In this document: positions 1-6,482 of the stretch, piece after piece | How positions within the stretch are numbered: position 1 is the first letter of the stretch | Layout: every line of letters starts with the position of its first letter | Assembly (NCBI GenBank): GCA_013003805.1 | Contig: JABDII010000533.1 | Span: forward strand, 1 to 8,050 | Length of the DNA stretch: 8,050 nucleotides | Direction: 5' to 3' | Source of the DNA: Gemmatimonadales bacterium | GTDB taxonomy: Bacteria > Gemmatimonadota > Gemmatimonadetes > Gemmatimonadales > GWC2-71-9 | Made by a program: the position numbers and the translations under genes | Notes under the pieces: generated by a model | The model's database searches: none | What the model saw: only the letters and a program-made list of their open reading frames with translations | Told to the model about the DNA's origin: nothing

Positions 1-2538
1 GTGGAGAACAACGAGCCGGGTGGGAGCACGTCGATCCGGATTCGCGGCGCCACCTCGATCAACGCGAGCAGTGATCCGCTCTTCGTGATCGACGGCGTTC
101 CGGTGGGGACCGGCTCCGGCTCCGGCATTTCCGTCGGGCGCGATCCCCTCAACTTCCTGAACTCCGATGACATCGAGAGCATGACGGTGCTTCGCGACGC
201 CTCGGCCGCGGCGATCTATGGTGCGAATGCCGCCAACGGCGTCGTGATCATCACGACCAAGACCGGGCGGGACCGGCCGCAGTTCGAGTATACCGGCTCC
301 GTGTCCAGCTCGTTCATCACCCGGCTGCCCTCGATGCTGAACGCGGCAGAGTTCGAGGCAGCCGTGCAGCAATTCGCGCCCCAAAACGCCGGTCAGATAC
401 GCGGCGCGAACACCGACTGGTTCAACGCGATCGACCGTGAGCCGTTTGAGGCGATTGGCCAGGAGCATAGCATCGCCGTCTCGGGCGCGGGCGAAAGCAT
501 GGACTATCGCCTGTCGGGTAACTTCCTCGACCAGAACGGGATCCTTGAGGGCACCGGCACCCAGCGGATCTCCTTGGGGCTGAACTACAACCAACGGCTC
601 CTCGACGACCAGCTGAGCCTGAGCGCCCACGTGAGGGGCTCGCGGGCGGAGGACGAGTTCACGCCAGGAGGCGTCCTCTCGAACGCCGCCCAGATGGGGC
701 CGACGCAGCCGGTCACGGACGGGAGCACGCTGACAGGGTTCTACGACTGGCCCGGGAACATCTTGCAGTCGCCGGACAACCCGGTGGCCATCCTGGAGTT
801 GGCCTCGGAGCGGGCCACGACCTTCCGCAGCATCGGCAACCTATCGGCCGAATACGCCGTGCCCTTCATTGACGGGTTGCTGGCTCACGTCAGCCTCGGC
901 TACGACGTGATCAAGGCCGAGCGGGAGAACTTCACCCCGAGCGTCCTGCACGGCCAGACTAAGACCGGCAGCGGCGGCCAGTTTCGTCGAGAGACTCCGA
1001 GTCAGGTCAACACGGTCCTGGACGGGTATCTCAACTACGTGGTGCCCCGCAGCGTCGGACCGGGCACGCTCGGTTTCACGGCCGGCTATTCCTACTCGGA
1101 GTCCAATGCTGAATTTGCGAGGACCGAGCTCGAGGGCCTCAGCACCGATCTCCTGGGCCCCGATGGCATCCCCTCGGCGCGGACGACCCAGAGTTTCCTG
1201 GACGTACAGGACAGCAAGCTGATTTCCTTCTTCGGGCGGGTCAACTACAACGTTGATGACCGCTATCTGCTGGCGGCGAGCCTCCGGCGTGACGGTTCCT
1301 CACGCTTCGGGCCAGGCAACGAGTGGGGGACTTTCCCTTCGGTGGCCCTCGCGTGGCGCCTTTCCGAGGAGCCGTTCATGCGGGGTCTCACCGGATTGAC
1401 GGACCTGAAGCTCAGGGGTTCGTGGGCCCGGACCGGCAATCAAGCGTTCGCCAACTACCAGCAGTACATCTCCTATCTCGTGGGTGACGCGCAGTCGCAA
1501 TACTGGTTCGACGGCGAGTTCGTCAGCACGATCCGGCCGAGCGCGGTGGACCCGAACATCAAGTGGGAAGCGACCCGGTCGGTCAACGTCGGCCTCGATT
1601 TCGGGTTCTCGAACCACCGCTTCAGCGGCGCCATCGACTGGTACGACAAGAAGACTACCGACCTCATCTTCACGGTGCCCGTTGCGGCTGGCACCAATCT
1701 GTCGAACTTCGTTACCACAAACATCGGCAGCATGAAGAACCGCGGCCTCGAGTTCAGCCTCGGCGCCCGGATCCTCGAGGGCGGACCGGACGGCCTGAGC
1801 TGGACCGCCAACGTGACTGCCGCCCGGAACAGCAACGAGCTGCTCACCATCAACCCGATCCTTGGCGAAGCGGATCAGATCCTGGTCGGTGGCATCGCCG
1901 GTGGCGTGGGCACTACCATCCAGACTCACACTCCTGGCGTGCCGATCAACTCGTTCTTTGTCTGGGAGCACAAACTGGACGCGAGCGGCAAGCCGATCCA
2001 TTCCGACGAGAACAACGACGGCACGATCAATGAACAGGATCTGTACGTGGACCAGAACAACGATGGCGTGATCAACGTCGACGACCGTCGGCCGTTTGAA
2101 GATCCGGCGCCGAAATGGATCTTCGGGCAGTCGTCGTACTTTGCTTACAAGGCCTTCGACCTCAGCTTCACCCTCCGGGCCTACCTGGGGAACTACGTCT
2201 ACAACAACGTGGCGTCGAACCTGGGTACCTACTCGGAGGTTGGGCGAGGCGCGCCCTTCAACCTACACGACTCGGTCCTCGAGACCGGGTTCGAGACGCC
2301 GCAGTACTTCTCGGATTACTACGTGGAGGACGCGTCCTTCCTGCGGATGGACAACCTGCAGCTCGGATACTCGTTCAACCTGAGCGGCCAGTCGGCGCGT
2401 GCCTTCGCCTCCGTGCAGAACGTCTTTACCTTAACCGGCTACAGCGGCGTGGATCCGACCGCTGGACTGAACGGCATAGACAACAACATCTATCCCCGCT
2501 CGCGCACCGTCACCGGCGGCCTGAGCCTCCGATTCTGA
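1..2538 (+). CDS. SusC/RagA-type TonB-dependent outer-membrane transporter (5'-truncated by window edge)
   Basis: This is the outer-membrane barrel of a SusCD glycan importer, which takes up oligosaccharides using TonB energy. The visible 845 residues begin inside the plug domain: IRIRGATSIN, then DPLFVIDGVPV (residues 25-35) and VLRDASAAAIYG (63-74) followed by NGVVIITTKTG (79-89), the classic SusC plug signature. Residues ~95-845 are beta-barrel, with alternating aromatic strands and a final Phe in LSLRF, as expected for BAM-recognised proteins. SusC proteins are usually about 950-1100 residues, so the signal peptide, the carboxypeptidase-regulatory-like domain and the first part of the plug lie upstream of the window. 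The GTG at base 1 is therefore probably an internal Val codon, not a start. Two DxNxDGxIxxxD loops occur at residues 669-695. The susD partner follows after 42 bases, so the two are very likely co-transcribed. Substrate cannot be read from SusC alone; starch is inferred from the amylase and malQ neighbours. Confidence 0.95.
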   Translation: MENNEPGGSTSIRIRGATSINASSDPLFVIDGVPVGTGSGSGISVGRDPLNFLNSDDIESMTVLRDASAAAIYGANAANGVVIITTKTGRDRPQFEYTGSVSSSFITRLPSMLNAAEFEAAVQQFAPQNAGQIRGANTDWFNAIDREPFEAIGQEHSIAVSGAGESMDYRLSGNFLDQNGILEGTGTQRISLGLNYNQRLLDDQLSLSAHVRGSRAEDEFTPGGVLSNAAQMGPTQPVTDGSTLTGFYDWPGNILQSPDNPVAILELASERATTFRSIGNLSAEYAVPFIDGLLAHVSLGYDVIKAERENFTPSVLHGQTKTGSGGQFRRETPSQVNTVLDGYLNYVVPRSVGPGTLGFTAGYSYSESNAEFARTELEGLSTDLLGPDGIPSARTTQSFLDVQDSKLISFFGRVNYNVDDRYLLAASLRRDGSSRFGPGNEWGTFPSVALAWRLSEEPFMRGLTGLTDLKLRGSWARTGNQAFANYQQYISYLVGDAQSQYWFDGEFVSTIRPSAVDPNIKWEATRSVNVGLDFGFSNHRFSGAIDWYDKKTTDLIFTVPVAAGTNLSNFVTTNIGSMKNRGLEFSLGARILEGGPDGLSWTANVTAARNSNELLTINPILGEADQILVGGIAGGVGTTIQTHTPGVPINSFFVWEHKLDASGKPIHSDENNDGTINEQDLYVDQNNDGVINVDDRRPFEDPAPKWIFGQSSYFAYKAFDLSFTLRAYLGNYVYNNVASNLGTYSEVGRGAPFNLHDSVLETGFETPQYFSDYYVEDASFLRMDNLQLGYSFNLSGQSARAFASVQNVFTLTGYSGVDPTAGLNGIDNNIYPRSRTVTGGLSLRF
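2005..2085 (+). other. Tandem EF-hand/dockerin-like calcium loops inside SusC barrel
   Basis: Residues 669-680 (DENNDGTINEQD) and 684-695 (DQNNDGVINVDD) both fit the 12-residue DxNxDGxIxxxD calcium-loop pattern and are separated by only three residues (LYV). A single DxNGDGxI loop followed by a PxPKW-type motif is common near this place in SusC/RagA proteins, and here APKW follows shortly after. The paired arrangement is seen directly; calcium binding is inferred from the pattern. Confidence 0.7.
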
Positions 2539-2567
2539 GCGCGTGACCATGGAATCGAGCATTTCAG

Positions 2568-2573
2568 AAAGGA
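2568..2573 (+). promoter_or_regulatory. Ribosome binding site of susD-like gene
   Basis: AAAGGA lies 7 bases before the ATG at 2581. It is a clear Shine-Dalgarno match in the 42-base gap after the SusC stop codon and fixes the SusD start. No terminator-like hairpin is seen in this gap, consistent with a susC-susD operon. Confidence 0.75.
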
Positions 2574-2580
2574 CGAAGAC

Positions 2581-4164
2581 ATGAATCGCAGCACGCGCAA
2601 GGTGCTCACCATCGCCGGCGCCCTCCTGGTCATGGGCCTGGCAGGCTGCACGGACACGGTTGTGGAGCCGAAGAGCACCATTACCGAGGCCAATATCTTC
2701 AGCGATCCGGGTTCGTACCGAGCCTTCCTCGCGAAGATCTACGCGGGGCTCGCCGTGAGCGGGCAACAGGGCCCGGCCGGGCAACCGGACATCTCGGGCA
2801 TCGACGAGGGCTTCTCGCAGTACCTGCGCATCTTGTGGGAAGCGCAGGAGCTGCCGAGCGACGAGGCGGTGATCGGCTGGGGCGACGTTGGGCTCCCGGA
2901 GTTGAACACCCAGCTCTGGGCCGCGACCAACACGTTCGTCGTGTCGATGTACTACCGGATCTACTTCCAGGTCGGCCTGGCGAACGAGTTCCTGCGCCAG
3001 ACGACCGATGCTAAGCTGTCGGAGCGGGGGGTCACGAGCTCGCTTCGGGCCGAGATCCAGACCTTCCGGGCCGAGGCGCGGTTCCTTCGCGCGCTTAGCT
3101 ACTGGCACGGGATCGATATGTTCGGCAACATCCCGCTCGTGACCGAAGCCGATGCTCTCGGCGCAACACCGCCCCAACAGGCCACCCGGTCCGAAATCTT
3201 TGACTACATCGTGAGCGAGCTGACCGAGGTCCAGAGCGCGCTGCCCCCGTCCGGTGGGACCAGCTACGGCCGGGCCACGCCCCACGCTGCGTCCATGCTG
3301 CTCGCGCACGTCTACCTGAACGCGGAGGTCTACACCGGCACCCCGCGGTATGCCGAAGCACTAGGCGCGGCACAGGCAGCCATCGCGGGCCCCTATACGC
3401 TGGATCCCAATTACCGGCGCATGTTCCTGGCCGACAACCACACCTCGCCGGAGATCATCTTCCCTATCATTCAGGACGGCGTGAGCACCAGGACGTGGGG
3501 CGGCGGGACCTTCCTGGTCCACGCCTCGTGTGGTGGGAACATGGACCCTGCCGCCTATGGCATCGACGGCTGCTGGTGGGGGCTGCGCATGAAGCCGGAG
3601 GCCTACAACCGCTATGCCGCCGGGGACGGGCGGGCGTCGTTCTTCTTCGACAACCCCGCGGACGGTCAGACAGTCGCGATCAGTGCAATCGGCGACTTCT
3701 TTGCGGGGATCCCAGCGCCCAAGTTCTCCAACATGACCTCGAGCGGCGGCTCTGGGTCCCACCCGACCCACGTGGACACGGACTTCCCGATGTTCCGCCT
3801 GGCCGATGCCTACCTGATCTACGCCGAGGCCGTGTTGCGTGGTGGTGGTGGCTCCCGGGCGCAGGCGCTGACCTACGTGAACGCGCTACGGCAGCGCGCC
3901 TACGGGGACAACAGCGGCGACATCACCGATCCCCAGCTCACGCTCGACTTCATCTTGGACGAGCGAGGGCGTGAGTTGCTGTGGGAGGCCCACCGCCGTC
4001 CCGACCTCATCCGTTACGGCCGGTTCACGGGCGGCAGCTACCTCTGGGCGTGGAAGGGTGGGGTAGAGCCCGGCACGTCGACCGAACCGTTCCGGGATCT
4101 GTACCCGCTGCCCGCGACGGAGCTGGTGGCCAACCCGAACCTGACGCAGAATCCGGGCTACTAA
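2581..4164 (+). CDS. SusD/RagB-family glycan-binding outer-membrane lipoprotein
   Basis: A surface lipoprotein that caps the SusC barrel and delivers bound oligosaccharide to it. The 527-residue length is normal for the family. The N-terminus is a lipoprotein signal peptide: basic MNRSTRK, hydrophobic stretch, lipobox LAGC with the lipidated Cys at 23. Family signatures are visible: the TPR-like segment AEARFLRALSYW (164-175) running into FGNIPLVTE (181-189), and the C-terminal part with FRLADAYLIYAEA (405-417) and ILDERGRELLWEAHRRPDLIRYGRF near 458-482. A Cys- and Trp-rich stretch (HASCGG at 314-319, GCWWG at 330-334) sits in the ligand-facing middle part; C317 and C331 could pair, and the tryptophans are candidates for sugar stacking, but I cannot align them to characterised binding residues. 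The start is supported by a good Shine-Dalgarno site. The gene follows its SusC partner and precedes an alpha-amylase, so malto-oligosaccharide binding is likely but inferred. Confidence 0.95.
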   Translation: MNRSTRKVLTIAGALLVMGLAGCTDTVVEPKSTITEANIFSDPGSYRAFLAKIYAGLAVSGQQGPAGQPDISGIDEGFSQYLRILWEAQELPSDEAVIGWGDVGLPELNTQLWAATNTFVVSMYYRIYFQVGLANEFLRQTTDAKLSERGVTSSLRAEIQTFRAEARFLRALSYWHGIDMFGNIPLVTEADALGATPPQQATRSEIFDYIVSELTEVQSALPPSGGTSYGRATPHAASMLLAHVYLNAEVYTGTPRYAEALGAAQAAIAGPYTLDPNYRRMFLADNHTSPEIIFPIIQDGVSTRTWGGGTFLVHASCGGNMDPAAYGIDGCWWGLRMKPEAYNRYAAGDGRASFFFDNPADGQTVAISAIGDFFAGIPAPKFSNMTSSGGSGSHPTHVDTDFPMFRLADAYLIYAEAVLRGGGGSRAQALTYVNALRQRAYGDNSGDITDPQLTLDFILDERGRELLWEAHRRPDLIRYGRFTGGSYLWAWKGGVEPGTSTEPFRDLYPLPATELVANPNLTQNPGY

Positions 4165-4190
4165 GCTCGGCGTCAGCACCTTGAACCTAT

Positions 4191-4230
4191 CCGTAGCTCC
4201 GTCGCTCGCGCGGCGGAGCTACGGCTCTTT
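4191..4230 (+). terminator. Strong hairpin in the susD-amylase gap (terminator, attenuator or RBS-masking stem)
   Basis: Bases 4191-4205 pair with 4210-4224: 15 base pairs with a single G-U wobble (T4202/G4213) and a 4-base loop TCGC. The first 11 bases, CCGTAGCTCCG, are matched perfectly by CGGAGCTACGG. A short T-rich tail, CTCTTT, follows at 4225-4230. The stem starts 27 bases after the susD stop, so it has the shape of an intrinsic terminator, but the T tract is short. It also ends just before the amylase start region, and its 3' arm holds GGAG (4215-4218), the only Shine-Dalgarno-like sequence nearby. It may therefore lower transcription past susCD, stabilise the susCD mRNA 3' end, or control amylase translation. 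The structure is read directly; the role is inferred. Confidence 0.7.
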
Positions 4231-4252
4231 CATGCACCACCGCACCCACCCG

Positions 4253-5830
4253 ATGCGATTCCGTCGCGGCCTCGCCGCCGGGCTGCTCGCCCTCGCCGCC
4301 GTGGCCTGCAGCGACGAGCCCCCGGCCCCTCCGGGGTCGGGGCCCCCGGCCGGTCGGCCGGTGCTCGCTCCGACGTACCGCCCCAGTGGCCGCGCCGCGG
4401 CTGGCGATGTGATGGTGCACCTCTTCGAGTGGACCTGGACCGACATTGCCGCCGAATGTGAGACCGTGCTGGGTCCCTCCGGCGTTGCGGCGGTGCAAGT
4501 CTCGCCGCCGCAGGAACACAGCATCGTCCCGGGCCATCCCTGGAGCCAACGCTACCAGCCGGTGAGCTACAGCATCGCGCGGAGCCGCTCCGGCACCGGG
4601 GCCGAATTCACCGACATGGTAGCCCGCTGCCGGGCGGCCGGGGTCGACATCATTGTCGATGCGGTCATCAACCACATGACCAACTTCCCGAGCCCCGGCG
4701 TCGGGAGCAACGGCACCGCCTATACGAAATACGACTACCCAGGCCTCTACACGGCGTCCGACTTTCATTCGCCCTGCGCGCTAACCGACTATCAGAGCGC
4801 CGCCAACGTGCAGGACTGCGAGCTGTTCTCGCTGCCTGACCTCAACACGGGACTTGCTTCGGTACGGCAGACGATCGCCGATTACTTGCTGATGCATGCC
4901 AGGTTGGGGGTCGCGGGGTTTCGCGTCGACGCGGCCAAGCACATCCAGCAGGTGGAGCTGGACGACATCCTCGCCCGCGTTAACCTGACGCTGGCCGGCG
5001 AGGGACGCCCGCCGCCGTACGTGTCCCTCGAGATCGTGGGGGGAGTGGGAGAGGCGCTGTCGCCGCGCGACTACTTCGGAGAGGGGTACGGCTCGGGCGG
5101 CGCGGCCGACATCACTGAGTTCACCTTCGTCGGTGTCGGCAACAAGTTCCGGGGCGTGAGCGGCGAGTACATCGCCCAGCTCAACCCGAACGGCACACCC
5201 GGAAACCGGTTTTCCGAAACGGCGTGGGGCCTGTTGCCCTCCGACAAGGCCGTGGTGTTCCTCCAGAATCATGACACGCAACACGAGTGCGGCATCGGCT
5301 ACCGGGACGGCGACACCTTCCGCGTCGCAAACGTGTGGATGCTGGCTCAGCCCTACGGCTACCCGTCGATATTATCGAGCTACGCCTTCGATTGTCCGCT
5401 GGGGAATGTGATGGGCCCGCCGTCCGATGCCAGCGGGAATACCAACGCTGTGGCCTGCGCGGCCAGCCTCGAGACCGCTACGGTCGGCCAGTGGGTGTGC
5501 GAGCACCGCGACCCGTATATCCGGAGCATGGTGCGCTTCCGCCGCGTCGTCGCGGGCACCGACATCAACCACTGGTGGGACAACGGCGCCAACGCCATCG
5601 CCTTCTCCCGGGGCGACCGGGGGTTCGTGGCCATCAACCGGGAAAGTGCGGCTGTGACTGCTACGATCGCCACTGGCCTCCCGGCAGGGACATACTGCGA
5701 CCGGCTGACCGGCGGGGTCGCCGGCGCCGCGTGCGCCGGCACGTCCATCCTGGTGGACGCCAGCGGCGCGGTCCAGCTTAGCCTGCCACCGGAGTCGGCC
5801 GTTGCTATCGACGTGACGACGCGGATCTAG
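4253..5830 (+). CDS. Secreted lipoprotein alpha-amylase, GH13 (animal/Streptomyces type)
   Basis: An endo-acting alpha-1,4-glucanase that would cut starch outside the cell for the SusCD importer. Numbered from ATG 4253 (525 residues), MRFRR plus a hydrophobic stretch ends in AVAC with Cys19 as lipidation site, followed by a Pro/Gly-rich linker to ~residue 50. The (beta/alpha)8 domain begins at VMVHLFEW (53-60) and VQVSPPQEH. Conserved GH13 regions are present: DAVINH (136-141, calcium ligand N140), GFRVDAAKH (222-230, nucleophile D226), SLEIV (258-262, acid/base E260) and NHD (339-341, transition-state D341). VCEHR (415-419) leads into the all-beta domain C, which ends the protein; no starch-binding CBM is attached. 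The combination VHLFEW/SPPQEH/VCEHR is typical of the GH13_24/GH13_32 group rather than Bacteroides SusG. Of the three chloride ligands of animal enzymes, R224 and N339 are kept but the Arg337 equivalent appears to be Ser372. Start choice is uncertain: ATG 4232 is in frame, and TTG 4181 would put the hairpin inside the coding region. Confidence 0.93.
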   Translation: MRFRRGLAAGLLALAAVACSDEPPAPPGSGPPAGRPVLAPTYRPSGRAAAGDVMVHLFEWTWTDIAAECETVLGPSGVAAVQVSPPQEHSIVPGHPWSQRYQPVSYSIARSRSGTGAEFTDMVARCRAAGVDIIVDAVINHMTNFPSPGVGSNGTAYTKYDYPGLYTASDFHSPCALTDYQSAANVQDCELFSLPDLNTGLASVRQTIADYLLMHARLGVAGFRVDAAKHIQQVELDDILARVNLTLAGEGRPPPYVSLEIVGGVGEALSPRDYFGEGYGSGGAADITEFTFVGVGNKFRGVSGEYIAQLNPNGTPGNRFSETAWGLLPSDKAVVFLQNHDTQHECGIGYRDGDTFRVANVWMLAQPYGYPSILSSYAFDCPLGNVMGPPSDASGNTNAVACAASLETATVGQWVCEHRDPYIRSMVRFRRVVAGTDINHWWDNGANAIAFSRGDRGFVAINRESAAVTATIATGLPAGTYCDRLTGGVAGAACAGTSILVDASGAVQLSLPPESAVAIDVTTRI

Positions 5831-5848
5831 CGCGCGCGGATGGTGCGG

Positions 5849-6235
5849 CTATGGTCTCAGCGTGGCCGTGCTGTTGAACAACCTGGGCGTGATCACGAAA
5901 TCCACGATCGCACCGGGAGCGACTAGGATGCGGCCCGACTGGGCCTGCACCCGCTCGTTGGCACGTGGGGGAGGGTTAGCCCGGAACTCGAGCGGGCCGC
6001 CGCCGATCATTCCAGGGGGGACCGTGAACCGGCCGGACGTTCCCGGATCCACCGTTCCCAGCCGGTGGGTGGTTCCGGCGCCGATCACGGAGATCTCCAT
6101 GGCGAGCGCATAGTTGTTTGTCACTACAACGAGGACCGGGTTGTCGTCCGGCCCAGGTGTCTCGGCGCGGCTGCCCCCACAGGCGGAACCCGCAAGCAAC
6201 AGCATGAAGACGAGGATCCACGATCTACGATGCAC
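5849..6235 (-). CDS. Small lipoprotein of unknown function
   Basis: A 128-residue protein with a convincing lipoprotein signal from a GTG start: MHRRSW, hydrophobic core ILVFMLLL, then AGSAC with Cys19 as lipidation site. The start is chosen because AAGGA lies 6 bases upstream of GTG; an upstream in-frame ATG at 6301 would add 22 basic residues before the signal. After a short linker (residues 20-32) the mature part looks like a small all-beta domain: VLVVVTNNYALAMEISVI (34-51), RLGTVDPG (58-65), GRFTVPP (68-74), then PLEFRANPP and ILVAPGAIVDFVI (103-115). I recall similar small proteins in Gemmatimonadota with a 'TNxN...RLGTV...F.LP' pattern, but their function is not known to me. It converges on the amylase (18-base gap) and diverges from malQ, so it is not in either transcription unit. 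No catalytic motif is visible. Confidence 0.75.
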   Translation of the reverse strand: MHRRSWILVFMLLLAGSACGGSRAETPGPDDNPVLVVVTNNYALAMEISVIGAGTTHRLGTVDPGTSGRFTVPPGMIGGGPLEFRANPPPRANERVQAQSGRILVAPGAIVDFVITPRLFNSTATLRP

Positions 6236-6241
6236 GTGCCT

Positions 6242-6246
6242 TCCTT
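6242..6246 (-). promoter_or_regulatory. Ribosome binding site deciding the GTG start of the small lipoprotein
   Basis: On the minus strand AAGGA (within GAAAGGAAGG) sits 6 bases upstream of the GTG at 6235-6233. This spacing is ideal, and the GTG start yields a standard 19-residue lipoprotein leader, whereas the upstream ATG at 6301 is separated from the hydrophobic core by a long basic stretch. Confidence 0.65.
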
Positions 6247-6289
6247 TCGCTCGATCTCTGCGCCCGACAGCCGCGGGCGCGCGGGCCGC

Positions 6290-6306
6290 TTTGCTTTTCA
6301 ATATAT
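6290..6306. promoter_or_regulatory. AT-rich island between divergent genes, candidate promoter core
   Basis: TTTGCTTTTCAATATAT is the only clearly AT-rich patch in the 247 bases between the small lipoprotein gene and malQ. On the minus strand it reads TATATTGAAAAG, where TATATT (6305-6300) could be a -10 element about 65 bases before the GTG start. No good -35 match is seen at the expected distance. The plus strand also offers ATATAT for malQ. Assignment to either gene is inference. Confidence 0.3.
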
Positions 6307-6428
6307 GCCGGCCTTCCGGCGCCCGCGCTGGGGCTCGCTCCCCCCCGCAGGGTCCGCTGGCGGAAGGGGGCTGCCGGCCCTAGCTTTTCGCCGGGTAATC
6401 GCCGACCCCGTTGGGGGCGGCGGTCGCC
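6306..6428 (+). other. GC-rich, foldable leader upstream of malQ
   Basis: This stretch holds several overlapping inverted repeats. GCCGG 6307-6311 pairs with CCGGC 6316-6320. CCCCC 6342-6346 pairs with GGGGG 6366-6370 around an inner TCCG/CGGA stem with loop CTGG. TGCCGGCC occurs twice (6306-6313 and 6372-6379). CCG-A-CCCC (6402-6409) pairs with GGGG-G-CGG (6413-6420) around a GTT loop. No open reading frame or known RNA family is recognised. It could be a structured mRNA leader or a weak terminator/attenuator (TTTT at 6385-6388). High G+C alone produces many weak hairpins, so support is modest. Confidence 0.3.
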
Positions 6429-6482
6429 ATGCCAGGCAGGACCCGAACTCCAGACTCTTGGGAATCTTCATGCGCCGCCACC

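Noticed and set aside
1300..2001. 233-codon minus-strand open frame
   Set aside because: It is fully antisense to the SusC barrel, with low-complexity charged composition and no signature.
2431..3309. Long open frame of 292 codons on the minus strand
   Set aside because: It lies opposite the clear SusC and SusD frames. Its Arg/Ala/Gly/Pro-rich product is what antisense frames of high-GC genes give, and no family motif is visible.
4181..4252. TTG 4181 as amylase start
   Set aside because: It would place the 15-bp hairpin inside the coding sequence and put 24 residues before a complete lipoprotein signal peptide. No Shine-Dalgarno precedes it.
5831..5848. Possible bidirectional terminator between the convergent amylase and small lipoprotein genes
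   Set aside because: The 18-base gap has no inverted repeat or T tract that would support an intrinsic terminator.
6236..6301. ATG 6301 as start of the small lipoprotein
   Set aside because: The added 22 residues are a basic stretch unlike a signal peptide, and the strong AAGGA-6-GTG arrangement supports the inner start.
6340..6380. Resemblance to the SRP (4.5S) RNA tip, from CAGGGTCCG...GGAAGG...GCTGCC
   Set aside because: The spacing and the conserved SRP tetraloop and asymmetric-loop bases do not fit; similarity is limited to GC-rich words.
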